64,000 nucleotides of DNA, taken from the NCBI RefSeq assembly GCF_040096205.1, contig NZ_JBBMFD010000002.1:62001-126000 (forward strand), given 5' to 3'. The first letter of the stretch is position 1. Every line of letters begins with the position of its first letter. Made by a program: the position numbers and the translations under genes. The notes beneath the pieces were generated by a model, which ran no database searches, was not told the origin of the DNA, and was given only the letters and a program-made list of their open reading frames with translations. The DNA comes from Solibaculum_A intestinale. GTDB taxonomy: Bacteria > Bacillota > Clostridia > Oscillospirales > Acutalibacteraceae. Positions 40,438 to 48,701 of this stretch are shown here, piece after piece.

Positions 40438-41726
40438 GAGGAAAACGAAAACTGCCTCCCATCGGTATGCGGATCATCAAGTCGGCGGTGGCGGTCTTTT
40501 TGTGCTTCGGGGTCTATCTGCTGCGGGGGCAGGGAATGCCCTTTTATTCGGCCATCGCGGCGGTGCTGTGTATGCAGCCCTATGTGTCAAACAGCATCAA
40601 GGTGGCTCTCAACCGGACGGTAGGCACCTTGATCGGCGGCATATTCGGCATGGTGGTGCTGCTTTTCGAGCAAAGCTGCCTGCCGCGCGACCTGCCGGTT
40701 TTGCAGTATACGGTGATTTCCCTGGTCATCATCCCGCTGATTTATGTGACGCTGCTGGTCAAAAAGTCCACCGCCTCCTACATCACCTGCGTGGTCTTCA
40801 TGAGCATCACCGTTTCCCACGGGGCGGACGTGAACCCTTACCTGTTTGCGGTGGACCGTATGGTGGATACCCTCATCGGCATCGCCGTGTCATTGGGGGT
40901 AAACGCCTTTCACCTGCCTAGGCGGCGGGACAAGGAGGTACTGCTGGTGGCGGAGGACGCGGCTTTGTTAAAAGACGGGGCGCTGCCCTCTTACTGCAAA
41001 GTAAAGCTCAACCAGCTGCTGGGACGGGGAGCAGGCGTCACTCTGTCCACATCCCGCACGCCTGCATCTCTTTTGCAAGCAAGTGCAGGGTTGGAGCTGA
41101 CGCTGCCGGTCATCGTCCTGTCCGGTGCGGCGCTGTACGACGGGAAAACGAAAACCTATGCCCATCTGACCCCTCTCGACCAGGATGCGGCCGAAAAGGT
41201 CCTCTCCGTTCTTGACGAGCATGGGCGGACCCCCTTTGTTTACACGGTGATTCATGAGGTGCTGCACATTTTTCATGGGGATTTTACTGCCGCCGAGGAA
41301 GAGGACTTCTATCATTCCCAGCGCATTCTTCCCCATCAAAGCAGCGTATATGGGTCCCCTCCGGAAGACGCGCCGCCCTTATGCATGGTGACCTTGGACA
41401 CCAGGGAAAACACAGCCCGGCTGCGCAGGCGGCTTCAGGAGGCGGAGCTTGCACAAAAGATCCGTGTTTTTGTGCGCCCCGCCCCGGCCCACGAAGGCCT
41501 TTGCTTCCTCACTGTGCTGCACGCACAGGCGACGGTGGAAAACGCGGCCGAATGGCTGTGTGAACAAAAGGGGCTGCGGTGGATTTGGCAGGCCGCATGG
41601 GACGGGGAGCGCATCTGCGTGACGGAGAAGGGAGAACCCAGCCGGTTCCCCGCAAAGCCCGAGGAAGCGGTGCGGCTGATGGAAAAGCGGTTTCATCAGC
41701 CAAGAAAGGAGAAGCCGGCTGAATAA
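40434..41726 (+). CDS. FUSC/ArAE-type membrane domain fused to a degenerate HAD-like domain
   Basis: 430 residues. Residues 1-~160 form an aromatic-acid-exporter/FUSC-type membrane domain (PFYSAIAAVLCMQPYVSNSI, ALNRTVGTLIGGIFGMVVLL, DRMVDTLIGIAVSLGVNAF). From ~168 a Cof-type HAD phosphatase-like domain follows: VTLSTSRTPASLL and LPVIVLSGAALYDGKTKTY correspond to the TGR and NGA-x-x-YD blocks. The nucleophile motif DxDGT is replaced by VAEDAALL, so catalysis is doubtful; the domain may bind a phosphorylated ligand. I do not recall this fusion as a described family. 4-nt overlap with the DUF2726 gene; terminator follows. Confidence 0.75.
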   Translation: MRGKRKLPPIGMRIIKSAVAVFLCFGVYLLRGQGMPFYSAIAAVLCMQPYVSNSIKVALNRTVGTLIGGIFGMVVLLFEQSCLPRDLPVLQYTVISLVIIPLIYVTLLVKKSTASYITCVVFMSITVSHGADVNPYLFAVDRMVDTLIGIAVSLGVNAFHLPRRRDKEVLLVAEDAALLKDGALPSYCKVKLNQLLGRGAGVTLSTSRTPASLLQASAGLELTLPVIVLSGAALYDGKTKTYAHLTPLDQDAAEKVLSVLDEHGRTPFVYTVIHEVLHIFHGDFTAAEEEDFYHSQRILPHQSSVYGSPPEDAPPLCMVTLDTRENTARLRRRLQEAELAQKIRVFVRPAPAHEGLCFLTVLHAQATVENAAEWLCEQKGLRWIWQAAWDGERICVTEKGEPSRFPAKPEEAVRLMEKRFHQPRKEKPAE

Positions 41727-41793
41727 GCCCGGCGGCAAGGGAAGGCACGCGGAAAAGGCCGCTGTGGTTTGCCCTGTCCGCTTTCTTTGTATC

Positions 41794-41836
41794 AAAAAGG
41801 CCCGGCAGCGATTTGGTCGCTGCCGGGCCTTTTGCT
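41794..41836. terminator. Bidirectional terminator between FUSC-HAD and acyl-CoA synthetase genes
   Basis: AAAAAGGCCCGGCAGCGA pairs with TCGCTGCCGGGCCTTTT, loop of five; T-runs on both strands. The two genes are convergent. Confidence 0.9.
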
Positions 41837-41843
41837 GATTTGA

Positions 41844-43523
41844 TTAGTTTTGCTTTTGCATATCGTTTCTGCGAATAACGTTTCGCTGGATTTTGCCGCT
41901 GATGGTTTTGGGAAGCTCGTCCACATATTCCACCACGCGGGGATATTTATAAGGAGCGGTAACCTTTTTGACATGATCCTGAAGCTCTTTTGTCAGCGCG
42001 TCGGAAGGGGTAAAGCCCCGGGCCAGCACCACCGTGGCCTTGACGATCTGGCCGCGAATGGGGTCGGGTACCGCCGTGATCGCGCATTCGAGCACCGACG
42101 GGTGCTCTAAAAGCGCGCTTTCCACCTCGAACGGACCGATGCGGTAGCCGGAACATTTGATCACGTCGTCGTTGCGTCCGACAAACCAGTAATATCCGTC
42201 CTCGTCCCGCCAGGCCATGTCGCCGGTGCAGTACACTCCGTCGTGCCAGCAGGCTTCGGTGATCTCCGGGTCCTTCCAGTAGCCGCGGAAGAGGCCGGTG
42301 GGATGGTTTTTGTCCGTGCCGGTGATGCTGATGGCGCCGGTCACGCCGTCCTCACATTCATTGCCGTCCTCGTCGAGAAGCTTGATGCCGTAAAGAGGCG
42401 CGGGCTTGCCCATGGAGCCGGGGCGCACCTTGATCCAGGGAAAGTTTGCCAGCAGCACGGAGGATTCCGACTGGCCGAAGCCCTCGTGCAGCTCCAGCCC
42501 CGTGAGCTCCTGGATTTTTTTATAGACTTCGGGGTTTAACGGCTCGCCCGCGATGCTCGCGTGCTTAATAAAGCTGAAATCGTACCCGGACAGGTCTTCT
42601 TTGATCAAAAAGCGGTAGATGGTGGCCGGGGCGCAGAAGGTGGTGGGCCGAATGCGCTGGATGGCTTCCAGCATGGAGTGGGGTTTGAACTTCTCCGTGT
42701 CGTAAGCGCCGATGCAGGCGCCGCAAATCCACTGGCCATAAATCTTACCCCATGCGAACTTCGCCCAGCCGGAATCGGTCTGGGTCATGTGGATTTTGCC
42801 GTCCTGCACGCACTGCCAGTATTTGGCCGTGACGATGTGCCCCAGCGGATAGGCATAGTCGTGCCACACCATCTTGGGCATACCGGTGGTGCCGGAGGAA
42901 AAATAGATGAGCATGGGATCGCTGTTCTGGGTGGCCTGGGCTCCGGTGGGCCGGGCAAACACGTCGCTGGCGGCGTAGAGCTCCTTGCAGAAGTCCACTA
43001 GGCCCTCATGGGGATGAGTGCCCACCGTGGCGATGGTTTCCAGAGTCTCGCATTCGTCCACGGAATTCTTAATATGGTCGAGAACCACGTCGTCGTCCAC
43101 ACAGACGATCATCTTCACCTGTGCCCGGTTGCAGCGATAGACAATGTCCTTGGGCGTGAGCTGGTAGGTGGCGGGGATACATTTGGCGCCCAGCTTCATC
43201 AGAGCCACCATGCACATCCACACTTCCGGGCGCTGCTTCAAAATGAGCATCACCACGTCGCCCTTTTTAATGCCATGGGCGGCGAACACGTTGGCCGCCT
43301 GGTCGCTGTGACGCTTCATGTCCCCGAAGGTGAAGCGCTTCATGTCCCCTGCGTCATTGGTCCACACCAGCGCTGGCTTTTGCGGGTCCAGCCGTGCCCA
43401 TTCGTCCACAATGTCATAGGCGAAATTGAAGTTCTCCGGGACATTGCAGGTATAGTTTTCATAAAAGTCCTCATACGAATTGAACTCGGTACGAGGACAG
43501 TACCGCTTTAATAATTCACTCAT
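41844..43523 (-). CDS. AMP-forming acyl-CoA synthetase (acetyl/medium-chain type)
   Basis: 559 residues. Activates a carboxylic acid with ATP and CoA. P-loop-like MLIYFSSGTTGMPKMVWHDY, the LHEGFGQSE motif, TGDMAWRDEDGYYWFVGRND (A8 hinge) and PKTISGKIQRNVIR with the catalytic lysine near the C-terminus identify the ANL superfamily. Similarity in layout is greatest to acetyl-/medium-chain acyl-CoA synthetases (ACSM/MbcS-like); chain length is uncertain. Start ATG at 43523, 15 nt after the stop of an XRE-cupin regulator in front, which probably controls it. Confidence 0.92.
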   Translation of the reverse strand: MSELLKRYCPRTEFNSYEDFYENYTCNVPENFNFAYDIVDEWARLDPQKPALVWTNDAGDMKRFTFGDMKRHSDQAANVFAAHGIKKGDVVMLILKQRPEVWMCMVALMKLGAKCIPATYQLTPKDIVYRCNRAQVKMIVCVDDDVVLDHIKNSVDECETLETIATVGTHPHEGLVDFCKELYAASDVFARPTGAQATQNSDPMLIYFSSGTTGMPKMVWHDYAYPLGHIVTAKYWQCVQDGKIHMTQTDSGWAKFAWGKIYGQWICGACIGAYDTEKFKPHSMLEAIQRIRPTTFCAPATIYRFLIKEDLSGYDFSFIKHASIAGEPLNPEVYKKIQELTGLELHEGFGQSESSVLLANFPWIKVRPGSMGKPAPLYGIKLLDEDGNECEDGVTGAISITGTDKNHPTGLFRGYWKDPEITEACWHDGVYCTGDMAWRDEDGYYWFVGRNDDVIKCSGYRIGPFEVESALLEHPSVLECAITAVPDPIRGQIVKATVVLARGFTPSDALTKELQDHVKKVTAPYKYPRVVEYVDELPKTISGKIQRNVIRRNDMQKQN

Positions 43524-43538
43524 ATTCGTTCCCCACAA

Positions 43539-44087
43539 TTATTCTTGGATTACCGTTAGAAAGGTTGCCGGAGCCCCCACCGCGGTTTGGGAATGGGGAA
43601 GCTGCGGGTCAAAATAGATGCAGTCTCCTTCATTCAGAACATACTCGCGCGAGCCCACGGCTACCTTGACGGTGCCTTTGAGTACATAGTTAAACTCCTG
43701 GCCGCCGTGAACGGCCAGAGGCGGCGTTTCCTTGGACGGATCAATGTTCACAAGCAGCGGCTCCATCACACGGCCCTTGAAATTGTAGGCCAGGGAAGAA
43801 AAGTCGTAGCCTGGGAACCGTTCCACATCCACGCCCGTGCCGGCGCGCACCACCGACGCCTGCTCCATGCGGGGCGAATCGCCCGTGATGAGCACCGTCA
43901 TGTCGGTATGGAGCACCGCCGCGATCTTATAAAGCATGCTGATGGGAATATCCTGTTCGCCGCTCTCGTATTTCTCATAGGTCTCCAGCGGAACTTCTAC
44001 CATACGGGCCATATCGGAAACCCCAATGTTTAAAATTTCGCGCAGCTCCCGGATTCTTGCGGGAATCTGTTTGAGCTCCTCATGCAC
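43539..44087 (-). CDS. XRE-family regulator with C-terminal cupin domain
   Basis: 182 residues. HTH_3 at about 10-65 (IRELREILNIGVSDMARMVE, TYEKYESGEQDIPISMLYKI), cupin barrel at about 110-180 (PPLAVHGGQEFNYVLKGTVK, LNEGDCIYFDPQLPHSQTA). Such two-domain regulators usually sense a small metabolite in the cupin pocket and control an adjacent enzyme. The only neighbour on the strand is the acyl-CoA synthetase gene 15 nt downstream, so control by its acid substrate or acyl-CoA product is likely. Confidence 0.9.
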   Translation of the reverse strand: MHEELKQIPARIRELREILNIGVSDMARMVEVPLETYEKYESGEQDIPISMLYKIAAVLHTDMTVLITGDSPRMEQASVVRAGTGVDVERFPGYDFSSLAYNFKGRVMEPLLVNIDPSKETPPLAVHGGQEFNYVLKGTVKVAVGSREYVLNEGDCIYFDPQLPHSQTAVGAPATFLTVIQE

Positions 44088-44280
44088 AAGACCACATCCC
44101 TTCTTAAATTTAGACTTACCAAACGCCGCGGCAATGCGGTTGCGGCCACGGTGGTTAACTTTTATTATAACAGATTCTTTCCCTTGTTAAAAGGCCGAAA
44201 TGGGAGAAAAACGGTCCCGCATGCAGATTTTTCCCGAAAAAGAAGGAAGATTGAGAAAACGGCTTTCTATTGCCAAACAG

Positions 44281-44307
44281 CAGCGGTATTGATTGGGAAT
44301 ACCGCTG
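44281..44307. repeat. Perfect inverted repeat in intergenic region
   Basis: CAGCGGTATT (44281-44290) and AATACCGCTG (44298-44307), 10 bp, 7-nt spacer, no T-run. Could be a regulator site for the XRE-cupin protein. Nothing else was seen in 44088-44337. Confidence 0.4.
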
Positions 44308-44337
44308 CCCGTCGAGGGGGGAAACAAAAGGAAAACG

Positions 44338-44372
44338 GCAAAAAGCCCCCGGCGCAGCAAAGCGTCGGGGGC
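44338..44372 (-). terminator. Terminator of the lipoprotein gene
   Basis: GCCCCCGACGC/GCGCCGGGGGC stem with one G-T pair, followed on the minus strand by TTTTTGCC. Confidence 0.8.
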
Positions 44373-44387
44373 AGAACCAAGCAAACA

Positions 44388-45218
44388 TTAGCTGAGGGTC
44401 GCGTCAGAGGCAAGGTCTTCGTAAGCGGGATACTCGTTTAGATTGGGCGCGGTGATGGTCACCGGCTGGCCCGGGTTGTTGTAGGTAACCGTTGCGTCAT
44501 ACGTCATTTCCATTTCCCCGGTCATGACGCCGCTGCTCATGGCGTCCATGTCCGCCGTGCAGGTGAACTGGAGAGTCTGCTCGTGGATGTAGCCGTCCTT
44601 GCCGATGAGGAAGGACACGTCCACATCGGAAAATTTCAGGTTCATGCCGTCCAAGTCCACCGGAGAGCTGCTGTCGCTGTTTTGCATGGTGCTTCCCATA
44701 GCGTCTTTTAAATAGCTTTGAATCGCGTCCGCGGAAACAGTCACCCGATACCGGCTGCCCTCTTTCTCGGACGTCGCCATGGATTTCAGAATGGCGCTTT
44801 CGTCGAACTGCAGAATCTGGGTGCTGACCTGATCCGTTTGTTCCTTGAGCTGGTCAATGGGAAGCGCCATTTTATATTTGGTTCCCTGGGCGTCGTAATA
44901 GGCGACGCCGTCGGCATAATAGACGTGCATATCAATGGATTGACCCAGCAGCGCCATGTTCAGCGCCATGTCCATCACTGGGGAACCGCCCGAATGATCT
45001 GCCTTCATGGTACCGGATACGGTGGTTTGAAATGTGGAGCCGGCGATACCCATGGACATTTCCATGTTTACATCCGCATCCATTTGCCCGAGTGCATTGG
45101 TTTTCGCCGCCGCCTGCACATACTGTTCATAGACGTCCGGGGTGCAGCCGCTGAGTGAACTCATACAAAGGCAAAGCACCAGCGCCAGAAAAAGCAGGCC
45201 CAACCGTTTCTTTTTCAT
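44388..45218 (-). CDS. Lipoprotein, DUF6612-like
   Basis: 276 residues. Lipoprotein signal peptide with lipobox LSGC (Cys at about 25) after LLFLALVLCLCMSS. The mature part is a beta-rich domain with many methionines (MEMSMGIAGS, MALNMALLGQSIDMHVYYAD) and ends with a YNNPGQPVTI tail; it resembles the LppX/LolA-like DUF6612 lipoproteins of Firmicutes. Anchored on the outer face of the membrane; function unknown. Start ATG at 45218 with AGAGGGG upstream and a TATACT -10 (minus strand, 45264-45269). Single gene. Confidence 0.85.
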   Translation of the reverse strand: MKKKRLGLLFLALVLCLCMSSLSGCTPDVYEQYVQAAAKTNALGQMDADVNMEMSMGIAGSTFQTTVSGTMKADHSGGSPVMDMALNMALLGQSIDMHVYYADGVAYYDAQGTKYKMALPIDQLKEQTDQVSTQILQFDESAILKSMATSEKEGSRYRVTVSADAIQSYLKDAMGSTMQNSDSSSPVDLDGMNLKFSDVDVSFLIGKDGYIHEQTLQFTCTADMDAMSSGVMTGEMEMTYDATVTYNNPGQPVTITAPNLNEYPAYEDLASDATLS

Positions 45219-45461
45219 AGTAACCCCTCTTTTTTCTGTTCCAAGGAACGAATTTGTATCTTTAGTATAGTAGGGTACCGGACAGGACACAAGCAAAAAA
45301 AGTTCCTGTTTCTGCATAAAAACTGTGCTTTTTTCATAAGTCGCGATCCTTCGGCAACGCTGCGGTTTGTGTGTTTGACGGGTTGATGTTTGCGGCCATG
45401 GCCGATATAATAAGGAAAAAAACATTCCCATGGAAAAGGCATGGGAGGAATGGAGCACGGT

Positions 45462-46256
45462 ATGGAGAAAAGCGGCATGGGCAAAATTAGAGAGAAAAAA
45501 GGATTTCTCTGCGATATGGACGGCGTCATCTACCACGGCGACCAGGTGCTGCCGGGCGTGACGGATTTTATTGATTGGCTTTACCGGGAAAATAAAAACT
45601 TTTTGTTTTTGACCAACAGCTCGGAGCGCACGCCAAGAGAGCTGTCCCAAAAGCTGTCCCGGATGAATCTCAACGTGGACGAAAGCCATTTTTACACCAG
45701 TGCTCTGGCCACGGCGGAGTTTCTGAGCAACCAGATGCCTGGCTGCAGCGCTTACTGCATCGGCGCGGCGGGCCTGCTCAACGCCCTTTACGAAGCGGGC
45801 ATCACCATGAACGAGGTCAATCCCGATTATGTGGTGGTGGGCGAAACACGCAGCTATAATTTTGAGAGCATCGTCAAGGCAGTGGAACTGGTACGGGGCG
45901 GCGCAAAGCTCATCGGCACCAACCCCGACCTGTCCGGGCCGGTGGAAAACGGGATCATTCCCGCCTGCCGGGCGCTGATGTCCCCGGTGGAAATGGTGAC
46001 CGGGTACAACGCCTATTATATTGGTAAGCCCAATCCTCTGATGATGAAAACCGGTCTGCGGCTTTTGGGCTGCGCACCGGAGGACGCTGCCATCATCGGC
46101 GACCGGATGGATACCGATATCGTTGCAGGCATCGAGTCGGAGATCGACACCATCCTGGTTCTTTCCGGTGTGACCAACCGGGACACCATCCGCACCTTCC
46201 CCTACCGGCCCAAGCATATTTTAAATGGAGTCGGAGACATTGCCCGGGAACTATAA
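45462..46256 (+). CDS. HAD-IIA family phosphatase (NagD-like)
   Basis: 264 residues. HAD motif I GFLCDMDGVIYHGD with both Asp, motif II FLTNSSERT, motif III lysine in YYIGKPNPLMMK and motif IV AAIIGDRMDTDIVAG are all intact. The C2-type cap between motifs II and III is that of NagD, AraL and phosphoglycolate phosphatase relatives. Likely dephosphorylates a sugar or nucleoside phosphate in the cytoplasm; exact substrate cannot be told. ATG at 45462 chosen because GGAG lies 6 nt upstream; other in-frame ATGs at 45441 and 45450 are possible. Confidence 0.9.
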   Translation: MEKSGMGKIREKKGFLCDMDGVIYHGDQVLPGVTDFIDWLYRENKNFLFLTNSSERTPRELSQKLSRMNLNVDESHFYTSALATAEFLSNQMPGCSAYCIGAAGLLNALYEAGITMNEVNPDYVVVGETRSYNFESIVKAVELVRGGAKLIGTNPDLSGPVENGIIPACRALMSPVEMVTGYNAYYIGKPNPLMMKTGLRLLGCAPEDAAIIGDRMDTDIVAGIESEIDTILVLSGVTNRDTIRTFPYRPKHILNGVGDIAREL

Positions 46257-46376
46257 GTTCACATATTTACCAATAAATCTAAAAATTTCTTCTTATATCT
46301 TTGGACGATCGGCGTACACTATGACTGCAAACGCAAAAGAAAATTTTCAAATCAAGTTAAGGAGTGTATTACGATT

Positions 46377-46583
46377 ATGTCTAACCGTTCTAATCATTTA
46401 GTAGTGCCGGAGTGCCGCGAGGCCCTCAACAAGTTTAAAATGGAATCCGCCAGCGAAGTGGGCGTTAACCTGAAGCAGGGTTACAACGGCGACCTGACCT
46501 CCCGTCAGGCTGGTTCCGTCGGCGGCCAGATGGTCAAGAAAATGATCAAGGCTTACGAGGATGGCATTAAGAACAACGGCTAA
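46377..46583 (+). CDS. Small acid-soluble spore protein, alpha/beta type
   Basis: 68 residues. KMESASEVGVNLKQGYNGDL covers the GPR protease cleavage region and the conserved G-Y-x-G-D-L-T, and VGGQMVKKMIKAYE the C-terminal helix. SASPs coat DNA in the dormant spore, protect it and supply amino acids on outgrowth. AAGGAG upstream of the ATG. A CGTACACTA box at 46313-46321 might be a sigma-G -10 but the -35 is weak. Shows that the organism makes endospores. Confidence 0.95.
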   Translation: MSNRSNHLVVPECREALNKFKMESASEVGVNLKQGYNGDLTSRQAGSVGGQMVKKMIKAYEDGIKNNG

Positions 46584-46631
46584 CCTGCTGTTTTCTGAAA
46601 TCTAGGATTCTCATGAATCCGAAATAAATGC

Positions 46632-46667
46632 GCGGGGACAATCTGGTGTTGTCCCCGCCGTTTTTTT
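46632..46667 (+). terminator. Terminator of the SASP gene
   Basis: GCGGGGACAA/TTGTCCCCGC stem followed by CGTTTTTTT; a second small stem GGATTC/GAATCC lies at about 46603-46619. Confidence 0.9.
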
Positions 46668-46781
46668 GCCTTGCCGTACTACGGGCCGAAACATAGAACG
46701 TCCGCATCGCAAGAAACGATTTTGTGAATAAAAAATCACTTTCCTTGCAGGGAGAAAAAGGCGCCGCTTCATAATTTGGTC

Positions 46782-46810
46782 TTGCTAGAAACGTGAGAAA
46801 ATGCTATGAT
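46782..46810 (+). promoter_or_regulatory. Promoter of pyrB
   Basis: TTGCTA (46782-46787) and TATGAT (46805-46810), 17 bp apart. The ~110-nt leader before the TTG start shows no PyrR-type anti-antiterminator that I can recognise. Confidence 0.6.
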
Positions 46811-46921
46811 ATTGGAAATATGGGGTGAAAAAGGACGTTTGTTGGCGGATTTGCGCCCAAAAACAAAAGACAGGGGGCAAAGTACGGCAGACGTCGAAAA
46901 TGAAATTTGAGGTGAGCGGTC

Positions 46922-47995
46922 TTGACAAACAGACATTTGATCGATCTGAGCAGCATGTCCCAGGCAGAGCTGTCCGAGCTTTTGAACCTGGCGGGGGAAA
47001 TCCGCCGGGTGCCGGGGCGGTTTGCGGAAACCTGTCATGGGAAAATCATGGCCACCTTATTTTATGAGCCCTCCACCCGCACCCAAATGTCCTTCCAGGC
47101 GGCGATGCTGCGGCTGGGCGGGCGCATCATCGGGTTTGACGACCCCAACAGCTCCTCGGTTGCCAAAGGGGAGAGCTTAAAGGACACGGTCCGGGTGGTC
47201 AGCGGCTACAGCGACATCCTTGTCATGCGTCATCCCAAGGCGGGCGCCGCCAAGGCTGCGTCTTTGTATTCCCGGGTGCCGGTGGTCAACGCCGGGGACG
47301 GCGGGCACCTGCATCCCACCCAGACCCTCACCGATTTGGTCACCCTCAACGAGGAAACCGGACGGCTGACCGATTTGTGCATCGGCTGCTGCGGAGACCT
47401 GAAAAACGGACGCACGGTCCATTCCCTGATCAAGCAGATGTCCCGGTATCCGGGCAATTCCTTTGTGCTCATTTCCACTCCCCAGCTGGGAATTCCCAGC
47501 TATTTGAAGGATTATATGGACGCCCGCGGCGTCCAATACACGGAGCTGCCTACCCTCGAGGAGGCTATGCCCCTTCTCGACGTGCTGTACATGACCCGCA
47601 TCCAGCGGGAGCGGTTTTCCTCGGCCCAGGAGTACGAACAGCAGAAGGGGGTCTATGTGCTTGACCAGCGCAAGCTCAAAAAGGGAAAGAAAAGCCTGCG
47701 TGTTCTCCATCCTCTGCCCCGGGTGGACGAAATCACCGTGGAGGTGGACGACGACCCCCGTGCGATCTATTTTGAGCAGACGGAATACGGTATGTACGCC
47801 CGCATGGCGCTGATTCTTACCATGTTGGAAGGGAGCGAGCGCCGGCTGGAGCCATGTCCCAAATCCACCCATGACCATCGCTGTCAGAACCCCAACTGCA
47901 TCACCGGGCAGGAAGCATATCTGCCCAGGCTTTTCTCCGGCGGCGGGGACATGCTCACTTGCGACTTCTGCGACGAACGGATGCTGGTGGAATGA
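46922..47995 (+). CDS. pyrB: Aspartate carbamoyltransferase with PyrI-like zinc tail
   Basis: 357 residues. Joins carbamoyl phosphate and aspartate in pyrimidine synthesis. Catalytic signatures: FYEPSTRTQMSF, DDPNSSSVAKGESLKDT, NAGDGGHLHPTQTLTD and VLHPLPRVDEI. After the normal catalytic chain (~310 residues) comes a ~45-residue tail with Cys321, Cys326, Cys347 and Cys350 (CQNPNC ... CDFC), the same arrangement as the zinc domain of the E. coli regulatory chain PyrI, but the nucleotide-binding domain is absent. TTG start with GAGGTG upstream. Overlaps the next gene by 4 nt. Confidence 0.93.
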   Translation: MTNRHLIDLSSMSQAELSELLNLAGEIRRVPGRFAETCHGKIMATLFYEPSTRTQMSFQAAMLRLGGRIIGFDDPNSSSVAKGESLKDTVRVVSGYSDILVMRHPKAGAAKAASLYSRVPVVNAGDGGHLHPTQTLTDLVTLNEETGRLTDLCIGCCGDLKNGRTVHSLIKQMSRYPGNSFVLISTPQLGIPSYLKDYMDARGVQYTELPTLEEAMPLLDVLYMTRIQRERFSSAQEYEQQKGVYVLDQRKLKKGKKSLRVLHPLPRVDEITVEVDDDPRAIYFEQTEYGMYARMALILTMLEGSERRLEPCPKSTHDHRCQNPNCITGQEAYLPRLFSGGGDMLTCDFCDERMLVE

Positions 47996-48570
47996 GCGAA
48001 AGACTGGTTTTGGCGCTGTTTGGATCGCCCAGGAAAACCGGGCCCACAGGCCGGCTGTTCGATGCGTTTATAAAGGAGCTGCCCGACGATGCACGGGTGC
48101 GGGAGTTCGACGCGTTTTCCATGAAAATCGCTCCGTGCAACGGATGCGGCGGCTGCGAGAAGACCGGCAACTGCGTGCTGCGCGACGATATGGATGAGGT
48201 ATACGAAGCGATGGAGACGGCGCACGGAATTGTGATCGCCACCCCGGTGTATAACCTTTCCTTTCCCGCTCCCCTCAAGGCGGCGGTGGACCGGATGCAG
48301 TGCTATTGGAGCCGCCGGTTTTTATTAGGGATGCGCCCGCCGGTGAAGAAGCCGAAGGTGGGAGCGCTTTTGCTGGCGGCGGGCTCGGTGGAGAAAAGCG
48401 GGACGGACGTTTTGGAACGGCAGACCAGCATGCTCATGAGCGTGCTTCACTGCCGCCTGACCGCCTGCGTTCCCTTTGTGGGAACCGACCAGACGGACGC
48501 GGCCGACCGGGAGAAAGCCGCCCTTTTGGCGGCAAAACAGGCGGGATACGCTTTTTTTGCATCTCGATAA
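47992..48570 (+). CDS. NAD(P)H-dependent FMN reductase / iron-sulfur flavoprotein-type protein
   Basis: 192 residues. ALFGSPRKTGPTGRLFDAF is the FMN phosphate loop of the flavodoxin-like NADPH-dependent FMN reductases; FSMKIAPCNGCGGCEKTGNC has the four-cysteine pattern seen in the iron-sulfur flavoprotein branch; ATPVYNLSFPAPLKAAVDRM is the second FMN block. Probably an electron-transfer or quinone/disulfide reductase. Starts inside the pyrB stop (ATGA), suggesting coupled translation, although a metabolic link with pyrimidine synthesis is not obvious. Confidence 0.88.
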   Translation: MSERLVLALFGSPRKTGPTGRLFDAFIKELPDDARVREFDAFSMKIAPCNGCGGCEKTGNCVLRDDMDEVYEAMETAHGIVIATPVYNLSFPAPLKAAVDRMQCYWSRRFLLGMRPPVKKPKVGALLLAAGSVEKSGTDVLERQTSMLMSVLHCRLTACVPFVGTDQTDAADREKAALLAAKQAGYAFFASR

Positions 48571-48571
48571 A

Positions 48572-48626
48572 GCAGCAACCGGCTCGCAAAAAACAGTTTT
48601 TTGCGGGAGCGGCTGCCTTTTTCTCT
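48572..48626 (+). terminator. Terminator of pyrB operon
   Basis: Long stem GCAGC-CCGGCTCGCAAAAAA with TTTTTTGCGGGAGCGG-CTGC, followed by CTTTTTCTC. Confidence 0.8.
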
Positions 48627-48701
48627 TTAGGATAAAAACCCAATCAGGGGTACGGCTTTCCACAAAGGAAGGCCGGCCCGGCGGACAGGGAGGCGGTTCG
48701 A

